From the NCBI GenBank assembly GCA_963714415.1, contig CAVQOL010000001.1, positions 62,001 to 126,000 on the forward strand: a stretch of DNA of 64,000 bases. Reading direction: 5' to 3'. Below the pieces are notes generated by a model. It saw nothing but the letters and a program-made list of their open reading frames with translations, made no database searches and was not told the DNA's origin. Below, piece after piece: positions 18,416 to 29,167 of the stretch (within the stretch, counting starts at the first letter, position 1; each line of letters begins with the position of its first letter). A program made the position numbers and the translations under genes. The DNA is from JAGXRK01 sp963714415 (GTDB taxonomy: Bacteria > Bacteroidota > Ignavibacteria > Ignavibacteriales > Ignavibacteriaceae).

Positions 18416-21343
18416 TTAAAGGATTTTTAATGAAAACATTATTTCATCTGATGTCTTTTGATGTTTTTTAAAAGCCACTGCATAGCCTACTGAAAACGTC
18501 ATTTTAAGATGGAAGAACATAATGAATTTAAAGTCAACTTGAGCACCAATATTAGTTAATAATCTTCCTGCAGATTTAGAATCGATATTTGTTTTTAAAA
18601 CATTAGAGAATAATGATGTGCGTGCATAATTAAGATAAAAAGATGAAAATCCCAAATTACTAAAACGAAGCGGGGGAAGATTCCACTCAAGCATTAGCTT
18701 ACCATAGTTTGTTCCACTGATACCGTTGAGTTCAACTCCGGAAAAACTGAAGTATTCACGATATCTTTTTTCATGAAGATTATCCACATAATTATTTCCG
18801 AATCCTCCGAAATAAAAATTAGCGAACGGTTCATTTCTGTCTCCATAAGAATATCCGGCAGAACTTCTCAGCCAAATCGATGAATGATTTAAGGGTAAAG
18901 CAAAGCCATAATCAAAATTAGTATGAACATGTGGATAAATTGTTTCTCTTACATAATTATTATTTGAATTTATTTGCCATTTAAAACCTTTTTCATAATC
19001 TACTGCACCAAGTGATGCTCTTAAATCCCGATAATTAAAAGTGAATCCTGCATTAAAAAAACGGTCAAAAGAAACTATTACATTTTGGTAATCCGGAAGT
19101 CTTTCTAAATTTCCATAATAATTTGCATAAACATTATAATCCATTATTTCAGGCGTATCGTATATGATGTTCTCATGGTATTTAATTCCTAATGAATATC
19201 CTTTTCTGCTGCTTTTTGTCGGACCAAAAAGATCGTAAAAGTCAGCATTATTTAATGTTGCAGTTGCTTCCCACCCGAAATGAGAATACTCAAAAGCAAG
19301 GTGATATTTTTCATTCTCCTGTAATAAATTATTAGGAGAGTAAGAAGCGCTGATATTAAAATTTTGAAATCCAACAGGGTCAGAAAGATTAATTCTCATC
19401 CCATAAGAAACAAATTCCTTATAACCTTCTACAACAGGGTATGCGGACGCAAGGCCTATATGTGCAAAAGCATTGTATTCCCCAGAATCAATTGTAAGAG
19501 AATCAATATTTACAGAAGATGGGGGCGGTGCAACCCAGGATTTTACAATTGGATCTGCATCAACAATTTCTTGTCCTAGAAAATTAATTGCAGCTACATT
19601 TTCAAGGGACTTATTCTCAATCATTATGGGTGAAAAGCCTTGACTTGTATATCTGAATGTAATTAATGAATCTGCAGAAATCGGAATAGGTCTGAAAAAT
19701 CCAGTTTCACTGTTGCTGAGAATATTCATATCCTTATTATCAAAGCTGTATTTGTAAATATTTGATACTCCTGAGTAGTAAGATGAGCCGTATAAATATT
19801 TATCATCATCTGAAAAAACAAAATTAGCGGGAAGGCTATTTTCAAAATTAAAAAGTGTATCAAACTTAATTACTCCGTTTATCAGACTATCAATATTAGA
19901 TTTGATAAGCAATTGATTTCCATTTACTTCTGCAAGTGCTCCAATAATCATTTTTCCATCGTTTGAAATATCAATGTCATACATTGTCTTACCATACGGC
20001 AGGGAATAAATCTGATTCCATTCAGTGTAAGGAAAGGGTATTCTCACTATAGTTGAAATACCATTAAAGTGTCTGATTCCCCACAAAGAATTATCAATCT
20101 CATTAAATGTTAACTCTCCCGTTCTTACCTCTTCAATCAGAACTCTTGAATCACCGGTATTAAGATCAACTTCAAGTAGGTCACGCCAATCATTATTATC
20201 GGACGTATAAAATATTTTTTGATTTTTGGGATCGTAGGCTAGCGATGTAACAAAGTAAAGAGCCGGTCCTTTAACATCAATTATTTTATTTATTGTTCCA
20301 GAACCAATATCAATTTCTGCTATGTGAGCTGTTTGCCCGGGATAATTGACTGCTGCATATAATTTATTATTTTCCCGATCATAATAAGGGCGCGATAATG
20401 ATCCTATTATATTATTTGTGATATTACGAAAAGTAGTAACGGGATATTTATTAATAGTCTTTAAATTTTTTCTTTGAAAATATCTTTCCCAATCAATCCA
20501 TTCTGACCAGGCATCACTTAAACTTAATCCATAAACATCCTTAAATTGAGCACCAAAATAAGCGGAGCTGCCTTCGGTTCTTGATGTCCATTTTATCAGT
20601 AATTCTGAGCCATATTTTAAAGCAAGATAGCTCATGAATCTTGTTCCATAAAGATACGCATTCACTTCTACCTGAAAATCAGTCTGGGTTCCCTCAGATT
20701 CTAAACTGACAAGATCATGAATGACTGCATCCTCTTTGACTAATGTACGGAAAACCATTTCATCGAAACCACCGAGTGCTCTTCCGAGACCTCCGGCCAT
20801 CCATGTTTCCAAATAAACAGCTATTCCTTCGCGATACCATCTTGGAGAGGCTCTTCTTGGAGTAGTTAAATAACTGTAGATCATTGTTAGCGGATTTTCT
20901 GATGCTTCCGCAACTTTACCAAAAAACAATGAACGGTAAAACTTATCAGTACTGTTTGCTCCATCAAGAGTAATGATATGTGCAAACTCATGATTCATTG
21001 TAGTATTAATTCTTTCATTGGCAGGAGCGGTCTCATATACAAAGTTAGAAGGTGCAATTGCTATCATTACAAAATTTCTCGGGATCGTGCTTGCACCGGC
21101 ATTACCATAATCATTCAGATCGTGCATTATTACTGTAACTTTTTCAGAAGGTTTATAATGAAAAAGATCACTATGAAATCCTAAAGCATTCTCAACACAA
21201 CTTCCGACATATTTAACCATATAGGATGAGGCTTCACCATAATAGACTAATCTCTGATTCGGGGTAACAATATTATTAAATTGAGCTGAAGTATCTAAAA
21301 AAAATAATACCGTAAATAAGAGAGAATAAAATAAGATTCTCAT
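18416..21343 (-). CDS. Large secreted metallopeptidase-like protein with beta-propeller and barrel-like end
   Basis: A 975-residue protein with a signal peptide (cleavage likely near SAQ21). The first third is a gluzincin-like peptidase: HEFAH at 118-122 and a downstream third ligand in REGIAVYLE (Glu172), as in the MA-clan families. The middle has TolB-like repeats (YYDRENNKLYAAV, LAYDPKNQKIFYTSDNN) consistent with a beta propeller. The last 350 residues alternate aromatic and polar positions, as in an outer-membrane barrel of the surface-antigen type (SSAGYSYGDRNEPFANFYFG). It probably acts at the outer membrane. It is the first gene of a two-gene operon with prsW. The substrate is unknown. 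Confidence 0.78.
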   Translation of the reverse strand: MRILFYSLLFTVLFFLDTSAQFNNIVTPNQRLVYYGEASSYMVKYVGSCVENALGFHSDLFHYKPSEKVTVIMHDLNDYGNAGASTIPRNFVMIAIAPSNFVYETAPANERINTTMNHEFAHIITLDGANSTDKFYRSLFFGKVAEASENPLTMIYSYLTTPRRASPRWYREGIAVYLETWMAGGLGRALGGFDEMVFRTLVKEDAVIHDLVSLESEGTQTDFQVEVNAYLYGTRFMSYLALKYGSELLIKWTSRTEGSSAYFGAQFKDVYGLSLSDAWSEWIDWERYFQRKNLKTINKYPVTTFRNITNNIIGSLSRPYYDRENNKLYAAVNYPGQTAHIAEIDIGSGTINKIIDVKGPALYFVTSLAYDPKNQKIFYTSDNNDWRDLLEVDLNTGDSRVLIEEVRTGELTFNEIDNSLWGIRHFNGISTIVRIPFPYTEWNQIYSLPYGKTMYDIDISNDGKMIIGALAEVNGNQLLIKSNIDSLINGVIKFDTLFNFENSLPANFVFSDDDKYLYGSSYYSGVSNIYKYSFDNKDMNILSNSETGFFRPIPISADSLITFRYTSQGFSPIMIENKSLENVAAINFLGQEIVDADPIVKSWVAPPPSSVNIDSLTIDSGEYNAFAHIGLASAYPVVEGYKEFVSYGMRINLSDPVGFQNFNISASYSPNNLLQENEKYHLAFEYSHFGWEATATLNNADFYDLFGPTKSSRKGYSLGIKYHENIIYDTPEIMDYNVYANYYGNLERLPDYQNVIVSFDRFFNAGFTFNYRDLRASLGAVDYEKGFKWQINSNNNYVRETIYPHVHTNFDYGFALPLNHSSIWLRSSAGYSYGDRNEPFANFYFGGFGNNYVDNLHEKRYREYFSFSGVELNGISGTNYGKLMLEWNLPPLRFSNLGFSSFYLNYARTSLFSNVLKTNIDSKSAGRLLTNIGAQVDFKFIMFFHLKMTFSVGYAVAFKKHQKTSDEIMFSLKIL

Positions 21344-21399
21344 TTGTTTATTGGTTCTTAGTCTAAGATAATAATATTTTTTTTACTCTTTAAAATAAA

Positions 21400-21428
21400 A
21401 GAAATGCTGTGATAGAAACAGCATTTCT
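21400..21428 (-). terminator. Rho-independent terminator after the nonapeptide-repeat gene
   Basis: Stem AGAAATGCTGT / ACAGCATTTCT (11 perfect pairs, 7-base loop). On the minus strand it is followed by TTTTATTTTAAAG. It lies 54 bases past the stop of the gene at 21482-22552. Confidence 0.8.
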
Positions 21429-21481
21429 AATAGGAAATTGATCTGTTGATTATCTAAGAACAACTTCAACTTTTTTTTGAT

Positions 21482-22552
21482 TTAGTCTTTTAAGGGTGAT
21501 TGCCTAAAATCTTCACTGTTGATTGCTTTTAAGAAATTCTCGTTATTCGCTGCTTTTAGAAAAACCGGATCTTTCATTGCTTTTAAGAAATCAACATTAT
21601 TTACAGCTTTTAAAAATACCGGATCTCTAACAGCTTTTAAGAAATCTGCATTATTCATTGCTTTAAGAAAACTCGGCTCGGCAGCGGCCTTCAGAAAATC
21701 TGCGTTACTAATTGCTTTACGGAAGTCAGAATTAGCAGCTATCCTTAAAAAGTCTTTATCCACAGCTGCCTTTAAGAAGTCCTGATTAGTTGCAGCTTTT
21801 AAGAAATCTGCATTACTAACTGCGTTTCGGAAATCTATATCAGCAGCAGCTTTTAAGAAATCTGAGTTTTTGATCGCTTTTAAATAATCCGGATTGCTTG
21901 CAGCTTTAAGATAATTCTCATCTTTAACAGTTTTTAAATAGTCAGTATCCTTTGCCATTTTTAAGAACATAGGATCCTTCATTGCTTTTAAGAAAACAGG
22001 ATCTTTCATTGCTTTAAGAAAATCAACATTACTAATTGCTTTTAAATGTTCTGTGTTGCTAATCGCTTTTAGATATTGAGGATTACTTGAAACTTTTAAG
22101 TATGAAGCATCGGTCATAGCTTTTAATTGATCAGGATTTTGTGCGGCTTTCAAAAAATCAACACTGTTCACTACTTTCATAAATGATGGATCATTTATCG
22201 CTTTAACAAAGTTAGCATCATTCATCGCCTTTAATAGATCTGCATTTTGTGCTGCTTTAAGGAAATTAGAATTATTCATTGCTTTCAAAAAATTTTCATC
22301 TTTTAATAGCTTCTGAATTTTATCATTCTGAATTAAAGAATGCACTTCAGAATTCTGAAGAGCTATATCACCTTCACTGATCTGTTCTTTCTGATATTTC
22401 TTTGCTTTTTCTATACCTCCCATAGTACCTAAAACATCTTCATCTGGCCAAGGATAGATTAATGCAAAATAAAGAACAGCCATTACAATAATAGTTGATC
22501 CTCCTATAATCATTCCCAATTTGAAATTGTTTTTTTTATTCTGGGTTTCCAT
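21482..22552 (-). CDS. Membrane-anchored protein of 29 tandem nonapeptide repeats
   Basis: A 356-residue protein I do not recognise. It has a cytoplasmic N-terminus, one transmembrane helix (about residues 13-33) and a short linker with VLGTMGGIEKA. Residues 88-348 are 29 consecutive 9-residue units of the form (F/Y)LKAxx(N/D)x(D/N), for example FLKAMKDPV, FLKAAQNAD and YLKAISNTE. The period is exactly nine with no gap. It is the last gene of a sigma/anti-sigma cluster; the anti-sigma factor also contains a GTMGLSE stretch similar to the linker. It is followed by a strong terminator. The repeat pattern suggests a regular helical or solenoid rod outside the membrane. The function is unknown. 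Confidence 0.8.
   Translation of the reverse strand: METQNKKNNFKLGMIIGGSTIIVMAVLYFALIYPWPDEDVLGTMGGIEKAKKYQKEQISEGDIALQNSEVHSLIQNDKIQKLLKDENFLKAMNNSNFLKAAQNADLLKAMNDANFVKAINDPSFMKVVNSVDFLKAAQNPDQLKAMTDASYLKVSSNPQYLKAISNTEHLKAISNVDFLKAMKDPVFLKAMKDPMFLKMAKDTDYLKTVKDENYLKAASNPDYLKAIKNSDFLKAAADIDFRNAVSNADFLKAATNQDFLKAAVDKDFLRIAANSDFRKAISNADFLKAAAEPSFLKAMNNADFLKAVRDPVFLKAVNNVDFLKAMKDPVFLKAANNENFLKAINSEDFRQSPLKD
21509..22291 (-). repeat. 27-bp coding minisatellite (29 units)
   Basis: The DNA behind the nonapeptides: 29 consecutive 27-base units, typical core TTTAAGAAATC on the plus strand. Units differ at many positions, including synonymous ones, so the array is old or under selection at the protein level rather than freshly expanded. 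Confidence 0.85.
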
Positions 22553-22639
22553 GTTTGCCTCTCATTTTTTAAGATTAATAATTACTCTTAACTTTGTCTA
22601 TAACAATTACACCTCAAATAAATGAATGTTGGTAAAAAT

Positions 22640-23411
22640 TCAATCATTTGATAAAATAACTTCACGCTCAAACAATTTGTTTCCGTTGCTGAGAATCTTA
22701 AAAGTAAATTTTTCCGATGATAATTTTTTAGTTGAGAATAATAGCGAGTATGTTTCAGAATTAGACCCGGTTATTTTAATAAAACCACTTCCTTTTTCAA
22801 GTTGAATATTATTGAGGTTAGCCAAAGAAAAATTATCGAAGACTCACATTAGTCGGATCAAATTCTATTTGTAAGTTATATCTCTCGGATGAATTAAGAT
22901 TAATTTTGAATCTATAAAAATTCAATCCTTTGATAATTTCAATTTCGCCTGAAATATTAGTTGAATTAACTGTAAAAGATTCAACGATCTCAGTTTCAGA
23001 AAGTCCCATTGTCCCGAAAATATCATGAACCTCCGATGAATTATTATAATAAGAAACATAGAAAATGAGTGAAAAAATTAAAATGCCGGTAATGAAACCC
23101 AATGAAAATGAAGTTGTAATTTTTTTTCTTGGGCCAGAAAATAATGAAGAAATATAATCAGGAATAATCCGCATTTCCTTTTTATGAGCATATCTGTTGT
23201 AATCAATTTGGTTTAGAATTTTTTTCTTTAGGTTTTCGGAAGGTTCATTATCGGGAAGTTTATCTAGTAATTCCTCAGTCCTTAATAATTCCTTGTGCAG
23301 AATATTAGCCTCGGGATTTGTATTTAAATATTTATCCAATTTTTCTTTTTCATTAAGAGAAATTGTTTTATCAATATCTTTATGTATTAGTTCCAGATGT
23401 TTCATAATCAT
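22640..23411 (-). CDS. Membrane anti-sigma factor (split by a frameshift near 22832)
   Basis: The gene after the ECF sigma factor. Residues 1-192 have an N-terminal helical region (HKDIDKTISLNEKEKLDKYL), a transmembrane helix (LGFITGILIFSLIFYVSYY) and an extracytoplasmic domain starting with GTMGLSETEIVE. The frame stops at TAA 22833 after DPTNVSLR. The next frame continues without a gap as NFSLANLNNIQLEKGSGFIK to a stop at 22640. The downstream part has no ATG (its only start is TTG inside the continuation), so the two are one gene with one inserted or deleted base. No zinc-binding HxxxCxxC is present. It probably binds the sigma factor encoded one base upstream. Confidence 0.72.
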
Positions 23412-23412
23412 G

Positions 23413-23961
23413 CTATAGAATGTTTTTTTTAATTAATATATCTTTTAATAATTGTCTTCCCGTAAAAAGTCTTGACTTAACTGTTTTTTCCGGCACATCT
23501 AATAAATAACTTAATTCTTTATATGAATAATTAAGAAAATGTTTAAGAACTACTGGGAACCTATAATTCATATCGAGTTCCATTAAGGCGTCTGTTATAT
23601 TATTACTTAATTCACTGCTATCGTAAATTTTTTCAGGATCGTTTTCAACTGAGCTAAGATTTTCACTTATCTCTTCGACATTTTTTCTTCTTTTTCCAAA
23701 ATTTATTGATTCATTGACAGTAATTCTGTAGAGCCAGCTAAAAAATTTATATTTTGGATTATAATCATTAAGGTTTTCGTATGCTTTAACAAACACTGAT
23801 TGTGTAATTTCTTCAGCATCATCAAAATCCTTAACAAATTTATTTGCTAATCTGAAGATTATTTTATGATATTTTTCAACTATTTTCTCGTAAGATTTTC
23901 CATTCCCATTTAAACAGTCTCTTACTAAAATAAAATCTTCATTCTCCAATTGTAAATACAC
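23413..23961 (-). CDS. ECF RNA polymerase sigma factor
   Basis: A 182-residue sigma-70 family protein of the extracytoplasmic-function type. Region 2 is YEKIVEKYHKIIFRLANKFV, DAEEITQSVFVKAYENL and SWLYRITVNESINFGKRRK. Region 4 is LKHFLNYSYKELSYLLDVPE with KTVKSRLFTGRQLLKDIL, the expected helix-turn-helix. There is no region 1.1 or 3. Its stop is one base before the anti-sigma start, the classical coupling. Downstream is the nonapeptide-repeat membrane protein, a likely member of its regulon. I see no obvious matching promoter motif to define its targets. Confidence 0.9.
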   Translation of the reverse strand: MYLQLENEDFILVRDCLNGNGKSYEKIVEKYHKIIFRLANKFVKDFDDAEEITQSVFVKAYENLNDYNPKYKFFSWLYRITVNESINFGKRRKNVEEISENLSSVENDPEKIYDSSELSNNITDALMELDMNYRFPVVLKHFLNYSYKELSYLLDVPEKTVKSRLFTGRQLLKDILIKKNIL

Positions 23962-24008
23962 TCCAAGGTGGTTAAAGTTGGTAAATAATAAAAAAAATAT
24001 TTTCCGGA

Positions 24009-24293
24009 TTATTCTATAAGAAATACTTTATCCAGACCGGTATATTTGAAAACTTCTTTAATATGCTTATTCATATTTATTAGTTTTATTGAATTGCCCG
24101 ATTCTTTTAGTCTCGCACAAGTTTTTATCAATACTCCCAAACCGGCGCTTGAGATGTAATTAAGCTCTTTAAAGTCAACCAAACAATTGCCCGTAATTGA
24201 ATCCAAAACATTTTGAACTTTATCAGTATGGGAAGCATCAAGTCTGCCAACCAACAAAACTTCTTTCCCATCTTGAATTTTTATGTCAAACAT
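24009..24293 (-). CDS. STAS-domain anti-anti-sigma factor-like protein
   Basis: A 94-residue single STAS domain, SpoIIAA/RsbV-like. The strand-helix core is LLVGRLDASHTDKVQNVLDS, and LVDFKELNYISSAGLGVLIK contains the SSAG serine that partner-switching kinases phosphorylate. I prefer ATG 24293 over ATG 24305 because GGAG stands six bases before it. It is upstream of the sigma factor at 23413-23961 on the same strand. Together with a second STAS protein and a SpoIIE phosphatase near 35-36.6 kb, it points to a partner-switching network; the partners cannot be assigned from sequence. Confidence 0.85.
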   Translation of the reverse strand: MFDIKIQDGKEVLLVGRLDASHTDKVQNVLDSITGNCLVDFKELNYISSAGLGVLIKTCARLKESGNSIKLINMNKHIKEVFKYTGLDKVFLIE

Positions 24294-24417
24294 TGTTTTC
24301 TCCATTCGAGATATTTATAGCTAATAATTATTTTTCAAAAATCTCTTTATCTGCTAATCTTAACTGTTATTACTCCCCAGTAAAAATTTTCATTGTTTTT
24401 CAAATTGCTTGTTCTCA

Positions 24418-24456
24418 TTAATCTGTGCCGCGGCGGCGTATGGTTTTACCTATCAT
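24418..24456 (-). repeat. Kinase 5'-end remnant overlapping the kinase B stop
   Basis: ATG 24456 lies inside the last codons of kinase B and reads MIGKTI, identical to the kinase start, then runs into CGCCGCCGCGGC and stops after RRRGTD. The kinase B stop TAA (24446) is itself part of the GGTAAAACC start sequence. The next gene in the tandem array has thus been reduced to 12 codons by a GC-rich insert or deletion. Confidence 0.6.
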
Positions 24457-26777
24457 CTAACTCATCCACTGGCAGATTCATCCGGCGCAGGAGGTCCTGG
24501 ATCCTAGGGTCGGGGCGAATGTCATCGTATATCGGAAGACAGCTGACGTACGGCGACACCGGATCATGAACCTCGAAACCTTTCTCCAGCCACTCGATGG
24601 CCTTGTCCTTCTCTCCGGCCGCGAGGTAAAAGTTTCCGATATCGTTCGGCAGACTGAAAGTCTCGGGAAGGCGGGCGATCAGGGACTCCGCCCCGCGCTT
24701 CATTGCGTCGGCGTATCCTCCATGCGCATAACCCTCTTCGAGCGCGGCTTCAAGTCTGGGATCCTGGTATATGGCGACCATAAAGGCCTTGATGGCCTCG
24801 AAGGCCTCCTTCTCCATCCCCTTCTTTTCATGCATGATTATCCAGAGGGTGAATCCTACGATGGGATGGTCCGGGTCGATCCGCTGGGCTTCATGGGCTA
24901 CCGCAATTGCCTCGTCGTATCGGTGTTGCGTATAGAGAACTTGTGCATGCCAACTTTGGACCAACGGATTGAATGGGTCGAGCACGGCGGCCTTTTCGCT
25001 GTGGACCCGGGCCTCTTCGACATGCCCCGTGATCGCCAGGAAATGCGCGTAGAGCGCCTGCGCGACGGCCACATTTGGATTGAGCTCAAGCGTGCGCCGC
25101 CAGAATTCCCCGGCACCGTCCCAATCCCAGTCGATATAGGTCCTGACCGAAGCCAGCACGTAGTAAGCATCGGCGGAATTCGCGTCGAGCTCGAGCGCCC
25201 GCAGGGCAGCAGCCTTGGCCTTCGGTCCCGCTTCCCCAGGCGACGTGATGCCGGCCTGGTTGCGAATGACCCAGACCAAGGCCCGACCGACGTAGGCTGG
25301 TGCGAACAAGGGATCCTTCTCCAGGGCCAGGTCGAAGTGCTTTTCGGCTGTGTCCAGATCCCCCGGAGTCACTTTCATACAATGGAACATACCCCTGAGA
25401 TAGGCTTCATGAGCTTCGGGATCGACGGGACGGACCTTGGCCAGCTGGTCTTTCTCGGACGGAAGAAGCTTAATCGACAGCGCCTTGGCCACGCTCTCCG
25501 CCACTTCACTCTGCAAGATCAATATACCCGACAAATCTTTTTCAAATATGTCTCCCCATAACTGCATCTGGTCCCGTACATTAATGAGATCGGCTGAGAT
25601 TCGTACGCGGCTCCCTTCTCGCCTGGTGCTGCCCTCAAGAACATAGTCGACCTTAAGCTCGCGGCCAATCTGGTCAATAGGAATATCACTCTTCTTGTAG
25701 CGCATAACCGAAGTGCGGGCGATAACACCAAGACTCTGAGGATGCAATCGGCCTAACTGAGTAATCATTTCCTGGGTCAAGCCATCGCTTAAGTATTCTT
25801 GTTCCGGATCGCCACTCAAGTTTATAAAAGGAAGCACAGCCAGCCTAACCTGAACTGCTTTCCTTGGTTTCTTATTTGCGTGATGAGGTGCTTGCCGATT
25901 GAACGATTCTTGTTCCCCGGGTTGAAGACCATACAGGTGATTTTTCAGGTCTTTCAACATCTCCGCTACTGAGGCATATCTATAATCTTGATTTTTCTCC
26001 AACGAACGATTGATAATCTGTACAAGATCAGCAGGTATATCCGGAATATAATTTTGTATCGGCTCCGGTTCATTATTAATGATCGTATAGATCAAGGCTT
26101 GCTCGTACTCTCCTCTGAATGGTCTTTGTCCTGTGATCATCTCATACATTATCACACCCAGCGACCAGATGTCTGTTCTATGATCTAATTTATCTCCTAC
26201 TGCCTGCTCAGGTGACATATACGCTACTGTTCCAACTGTTGAGCCGATTCTTGTAATCATCGTTTGATCAATTAGTTTTGCAAGACCAAAATCAACAATC
26301 TTTACAATTCCTGTATCAGTAACTATAATGTTTGCAGGTTTGATATCTCGATGTACTATTCCTTTTTCGTGCGCGTTTTGCAATCCGCTTGCAATCTGTA
26401 TTGCAATTTCTAAAGATTCATTTATACTTAGGTTGGATTTATCAACTGATGCAGCTTGACGAATTTTCTCCTGCAATGTTTTACCTTGATAATAAGCCAT
26501 TACAATAAAAAGCTGTTCACCCGCCACGTCGGGTAAATCAGAGGTTTCACTAATTTCATAAATTGTACATATGTTAGAGTGATCTAATGCCGATGCGGCT
26601 TGAGCCTCACGAATAAAACGTTTCTTCGTTTCTTCATCCCGCACTAGTTCGGGTGGCAGAAATTTAAGTGCAACAAAACGCTCTAATTTGTGTCCTCGGC
26701 TTTGTACACTACACCCATCCCGCCCGTCCGATGAGCTCTTCTAAAATTTTATAATGCGAAATAGTTTTGCCGATCAT
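24446..26777 (-). CDS. Kinase B: Ser/Thr kinase with G+C-rich TPR module (two frameshifts at 5' end)
   Basis: A TolB/TPR kinase paralogue. ATG 26777 starts MIGKTISHYKILEEL, then the glycine-loop region is altered (ATCGGACGGGCGGG) and out of frame, and a second single-base loss near 26682 (ACAAATTAGAG) shifts again. From about 26644 the frame is open: RFIREAQ, HRDIKPANII, DFGLAK, GTVAYMSPEQ, then VRLAVLPFINLSGDPEQEYL and TPRs ending DPVSPYVS. An in-frame insert LPDVAG lies between the DLs of the hinge loop. Sequence from about 25800 down to 24450 is strikingly G+C-rich compared with the kinase part, so the C-terminal module seems acquired from a different genome or duplicated from such a donor. 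Confidence 0.75.
26519..26534. repeat. In-frame palindromic insert in kinase B
   Basis: ACCCGccacgtCGGGT, part of an 18-base insertion that adds LPDVAG to the kinase domain in comparison with kinases A, C and F, which read DETxDGQ at this place. The same insertion is in kinase D (31432-31447) and, degraded, in kinase E (about 34457-34470). Confidence 0.6.
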
Positions 26778-26832
26778 CAATATCTCCAATTAATAATTTA
26801 GTTCTTATCTAATTTATATTTATAAATTTAAA

Positions 26833-29167
26833 TCAAATAGGCAGTTTCATTTTCTTCATAAGAGCAATATATCTTGTATTGTTTTTCAATTTCTCAAACT
26901 CTATGGAAACCATTCCGAGGTAAGGCATATTTGGATCATGGATGTCGTAAGCTCTTTCTAAACAGTCCATAGCCTTATCATATTTGCCAACAGCTAAATA
27001 TCTCCATGCCTGGCCCCACATCGATATATGAAGATTTTGAGACGCTTTTACATTTACTTCTATTATCTTTTCAACTGCAGCCTGAAATCCTACTTTGTAA
27101 AAAATATCATCAATAACAGCAAGGGTTTTATCATCCCACCAGGCAATCTTCTTCCACGATTCAAACCATTTTATAGTATCTCCCAAGCAATAATATGCCT
27201 TCGCCAGTGTGTTTTTGGCAAAATGATTTTCGGAATCAATTGAAAGGGCTTTTTGAGAATAAGTAAGAGCAGATTGGCAATCACCCTGCCAGATCATCAC
27301 AATTCCGTACAATCCCAGCAAGAAAGGTCTCAAAGGATCCAGTTCAAGGGCCAGATTAGCTTGTTTGAGTGCCTCTTCCGGTCTTTTCATAATCATCAAA
27401 AAATGTGCATAGAATATCCGGCACAGCGCATCATTGGGATTCAGTTCAAGTGCCTTTAAGTATGCTTTCTCACCTTTCTCCCAATCCCATTCCAGCCATA
27501 CTGCTAATGCGGCTTTGTGAGGTTGTAAATCCGCAAAATTTGGATCTAGCTCAAGTGCTTTATTCAGATATTCATAGACTTTTGGAAGGGCAACAGTCGG
27601 CTCAACTCGACTAGATTGCATAAGTATTCCCCAGGCACTTGATAATCCATTGTAAGGAGGTGCCCAATCCGGAGCCTTCTCGATGGCAATTTGGAAATAC
27701 TCTATTGCTTTTTTTAGATCCTCATTTCCAAATCGTTCCGTATAAAATTGACCTTTCATATATGCATCATAAGCTTCTGGATTTACCGTTTTAGATTCAG
27801 CCAGTAAATTCTCTTCCTGAGGTGTCAATACAACATTTATCTCTTTAGAAATTTGTTTTGTGACTTTGCTATACAAATTCAGGATTTGACTTTTCTCTTC
27901 AATATATTCTTGATTCCAGAGCTGCTTCTCCTCAGGGAATGCGCTTATAAGTTTTAACTGAATAACTATACTGTCGCCTAAGCCTAATACTGAACATTCG
28001 ATTATTGCATCAACATTCAGTTCTGATGCTATTTCGGAGATTGATTTTTTTTCATTTTTATATGCATTGGAAGTGGTTTTGGAAATCACTCTTAATGCAC
28101 TGATCTTTCCGATATCTCCAATCAGTGAAGAATGCATTCCGTCAACGAAATACTCAAGTTCATTGTTACCTGTCAAATTTTCAAAAGGTAAAACAACTAA
28201 TGATTTTATTTGTTGTTAGTTCTGATCCAAAAGGATTGGTAAGGTAAAAAATAAATGCAACGAGCAAAATAAAAGCTCCAAGAGCAAAATACTGCCATCC
28301 TGGATAACGCTTTTTAGAGATTTTTAAACTACCGAAAGATTTAGATTTGTATTCCGAAGAACCAAAATTCTTAAAATCTGAAAGCAATTCTCCGATATTC
28401 TGATACCGGTTATCAGAATCTTTAGTTAATGCTTTTGTAATAACCTGAGTTACTTCTTGCGGAATATCATCTCTACTTGTAGTTACCGGTCTGGGATCTT
28501 CGTTTAAAATTGAATAAATAACGGCTTGTTCATAGTCACCTTTAAAGGGACGTTCTCCGCCAACCATCTCGTAAAGTAAAACACCTAGTGACCAGATATC
28601 TGTTCTGTGATCAACCATTTCTCCTCTTGTTTGCTCAGGAGACATATATGCAACTGTTCCCAAAGTCGAACCCATCTTTGTTAATCATCGTCTGTCCGGA
28701 CAGCTTCGCTAATCCAAAATCGAGTATCTTTACAACACCATCATTAGTTATAAATATGTTTGCAGGTTTTATATCACGGTGAAGGATTTCTTTTTCATGA
28801 GCTTTCTGTAATCCAGCAGCAATTTGTATAACTATATCAATCGCATAATCTGTTTCTAATGGACCTCTTTCAATTTTTTGTTTTAATGTTTCGCCTTCAT
28901 AACAGTCCATACAAATAAAAAGTTGTCCATCTTCAGTTTCATCAATATCGTGAATAGTGCAAATATTATGATGCTGAAGTGAAGAGGCTGCTTGAGCTTC
29001 GTGAATAAATCTTTGCTTTAGCATCATCATCAAGAGAAAAGGAGGGAGGAAGAAATTTTAATGCAACGGTACGTTTGAGTTTTGTGTCTTCGGCTTTATA
29101 TACAACACCCATTCCGCCCCGCCGATCTCTTCAAAATTCTGTAGTGCGATATTATTTTCCCGATATA
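26833..29167 (-). pseudogene. Kinase C: degraded Ser/Thr kinase with TPR domain
   Basis: Four or more frame changes separate recognisable pieces of one kinase. Near 29158-29167 the start ATG is lost (ATATCGGGAAAATAATATCG resembles ATGATCGGGAAAATA). Single bases are lost near 29122 and 29110, and extra bases are present near 29018 (GCTAAAGCAAAG), 28677 (AACAAAGATGGG) and 28200 (AAATAAAATCA). The pieces carry HRDIKPANIF, DFGLAK, GTVAYMSPEQ, a transmembrane segment, a TolB-like part (VVLPFENLTGNNELEYFVDG) and TPRs ending KKMKLPI. The loss of the start codon and the inserted palindromic sequence upstream argue for real decay, though some indels may be sequencing errors. Confidence 0.7.

Noticed and set aside
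21509..22291. Possible CRISPR array of regular 27-base units
   Set aside because: The units are contiguous with no spacers and keep one reading frame; the differences are at coding positions.
24566..25561. 331-codon open frame on plus, antisense to kinase B
   Set aside because: It lies wholly in the G+C-rich TPR-coding part, where stop codons are rare; its translation has no domain signs, while the opposite strand codes clear TPRs.
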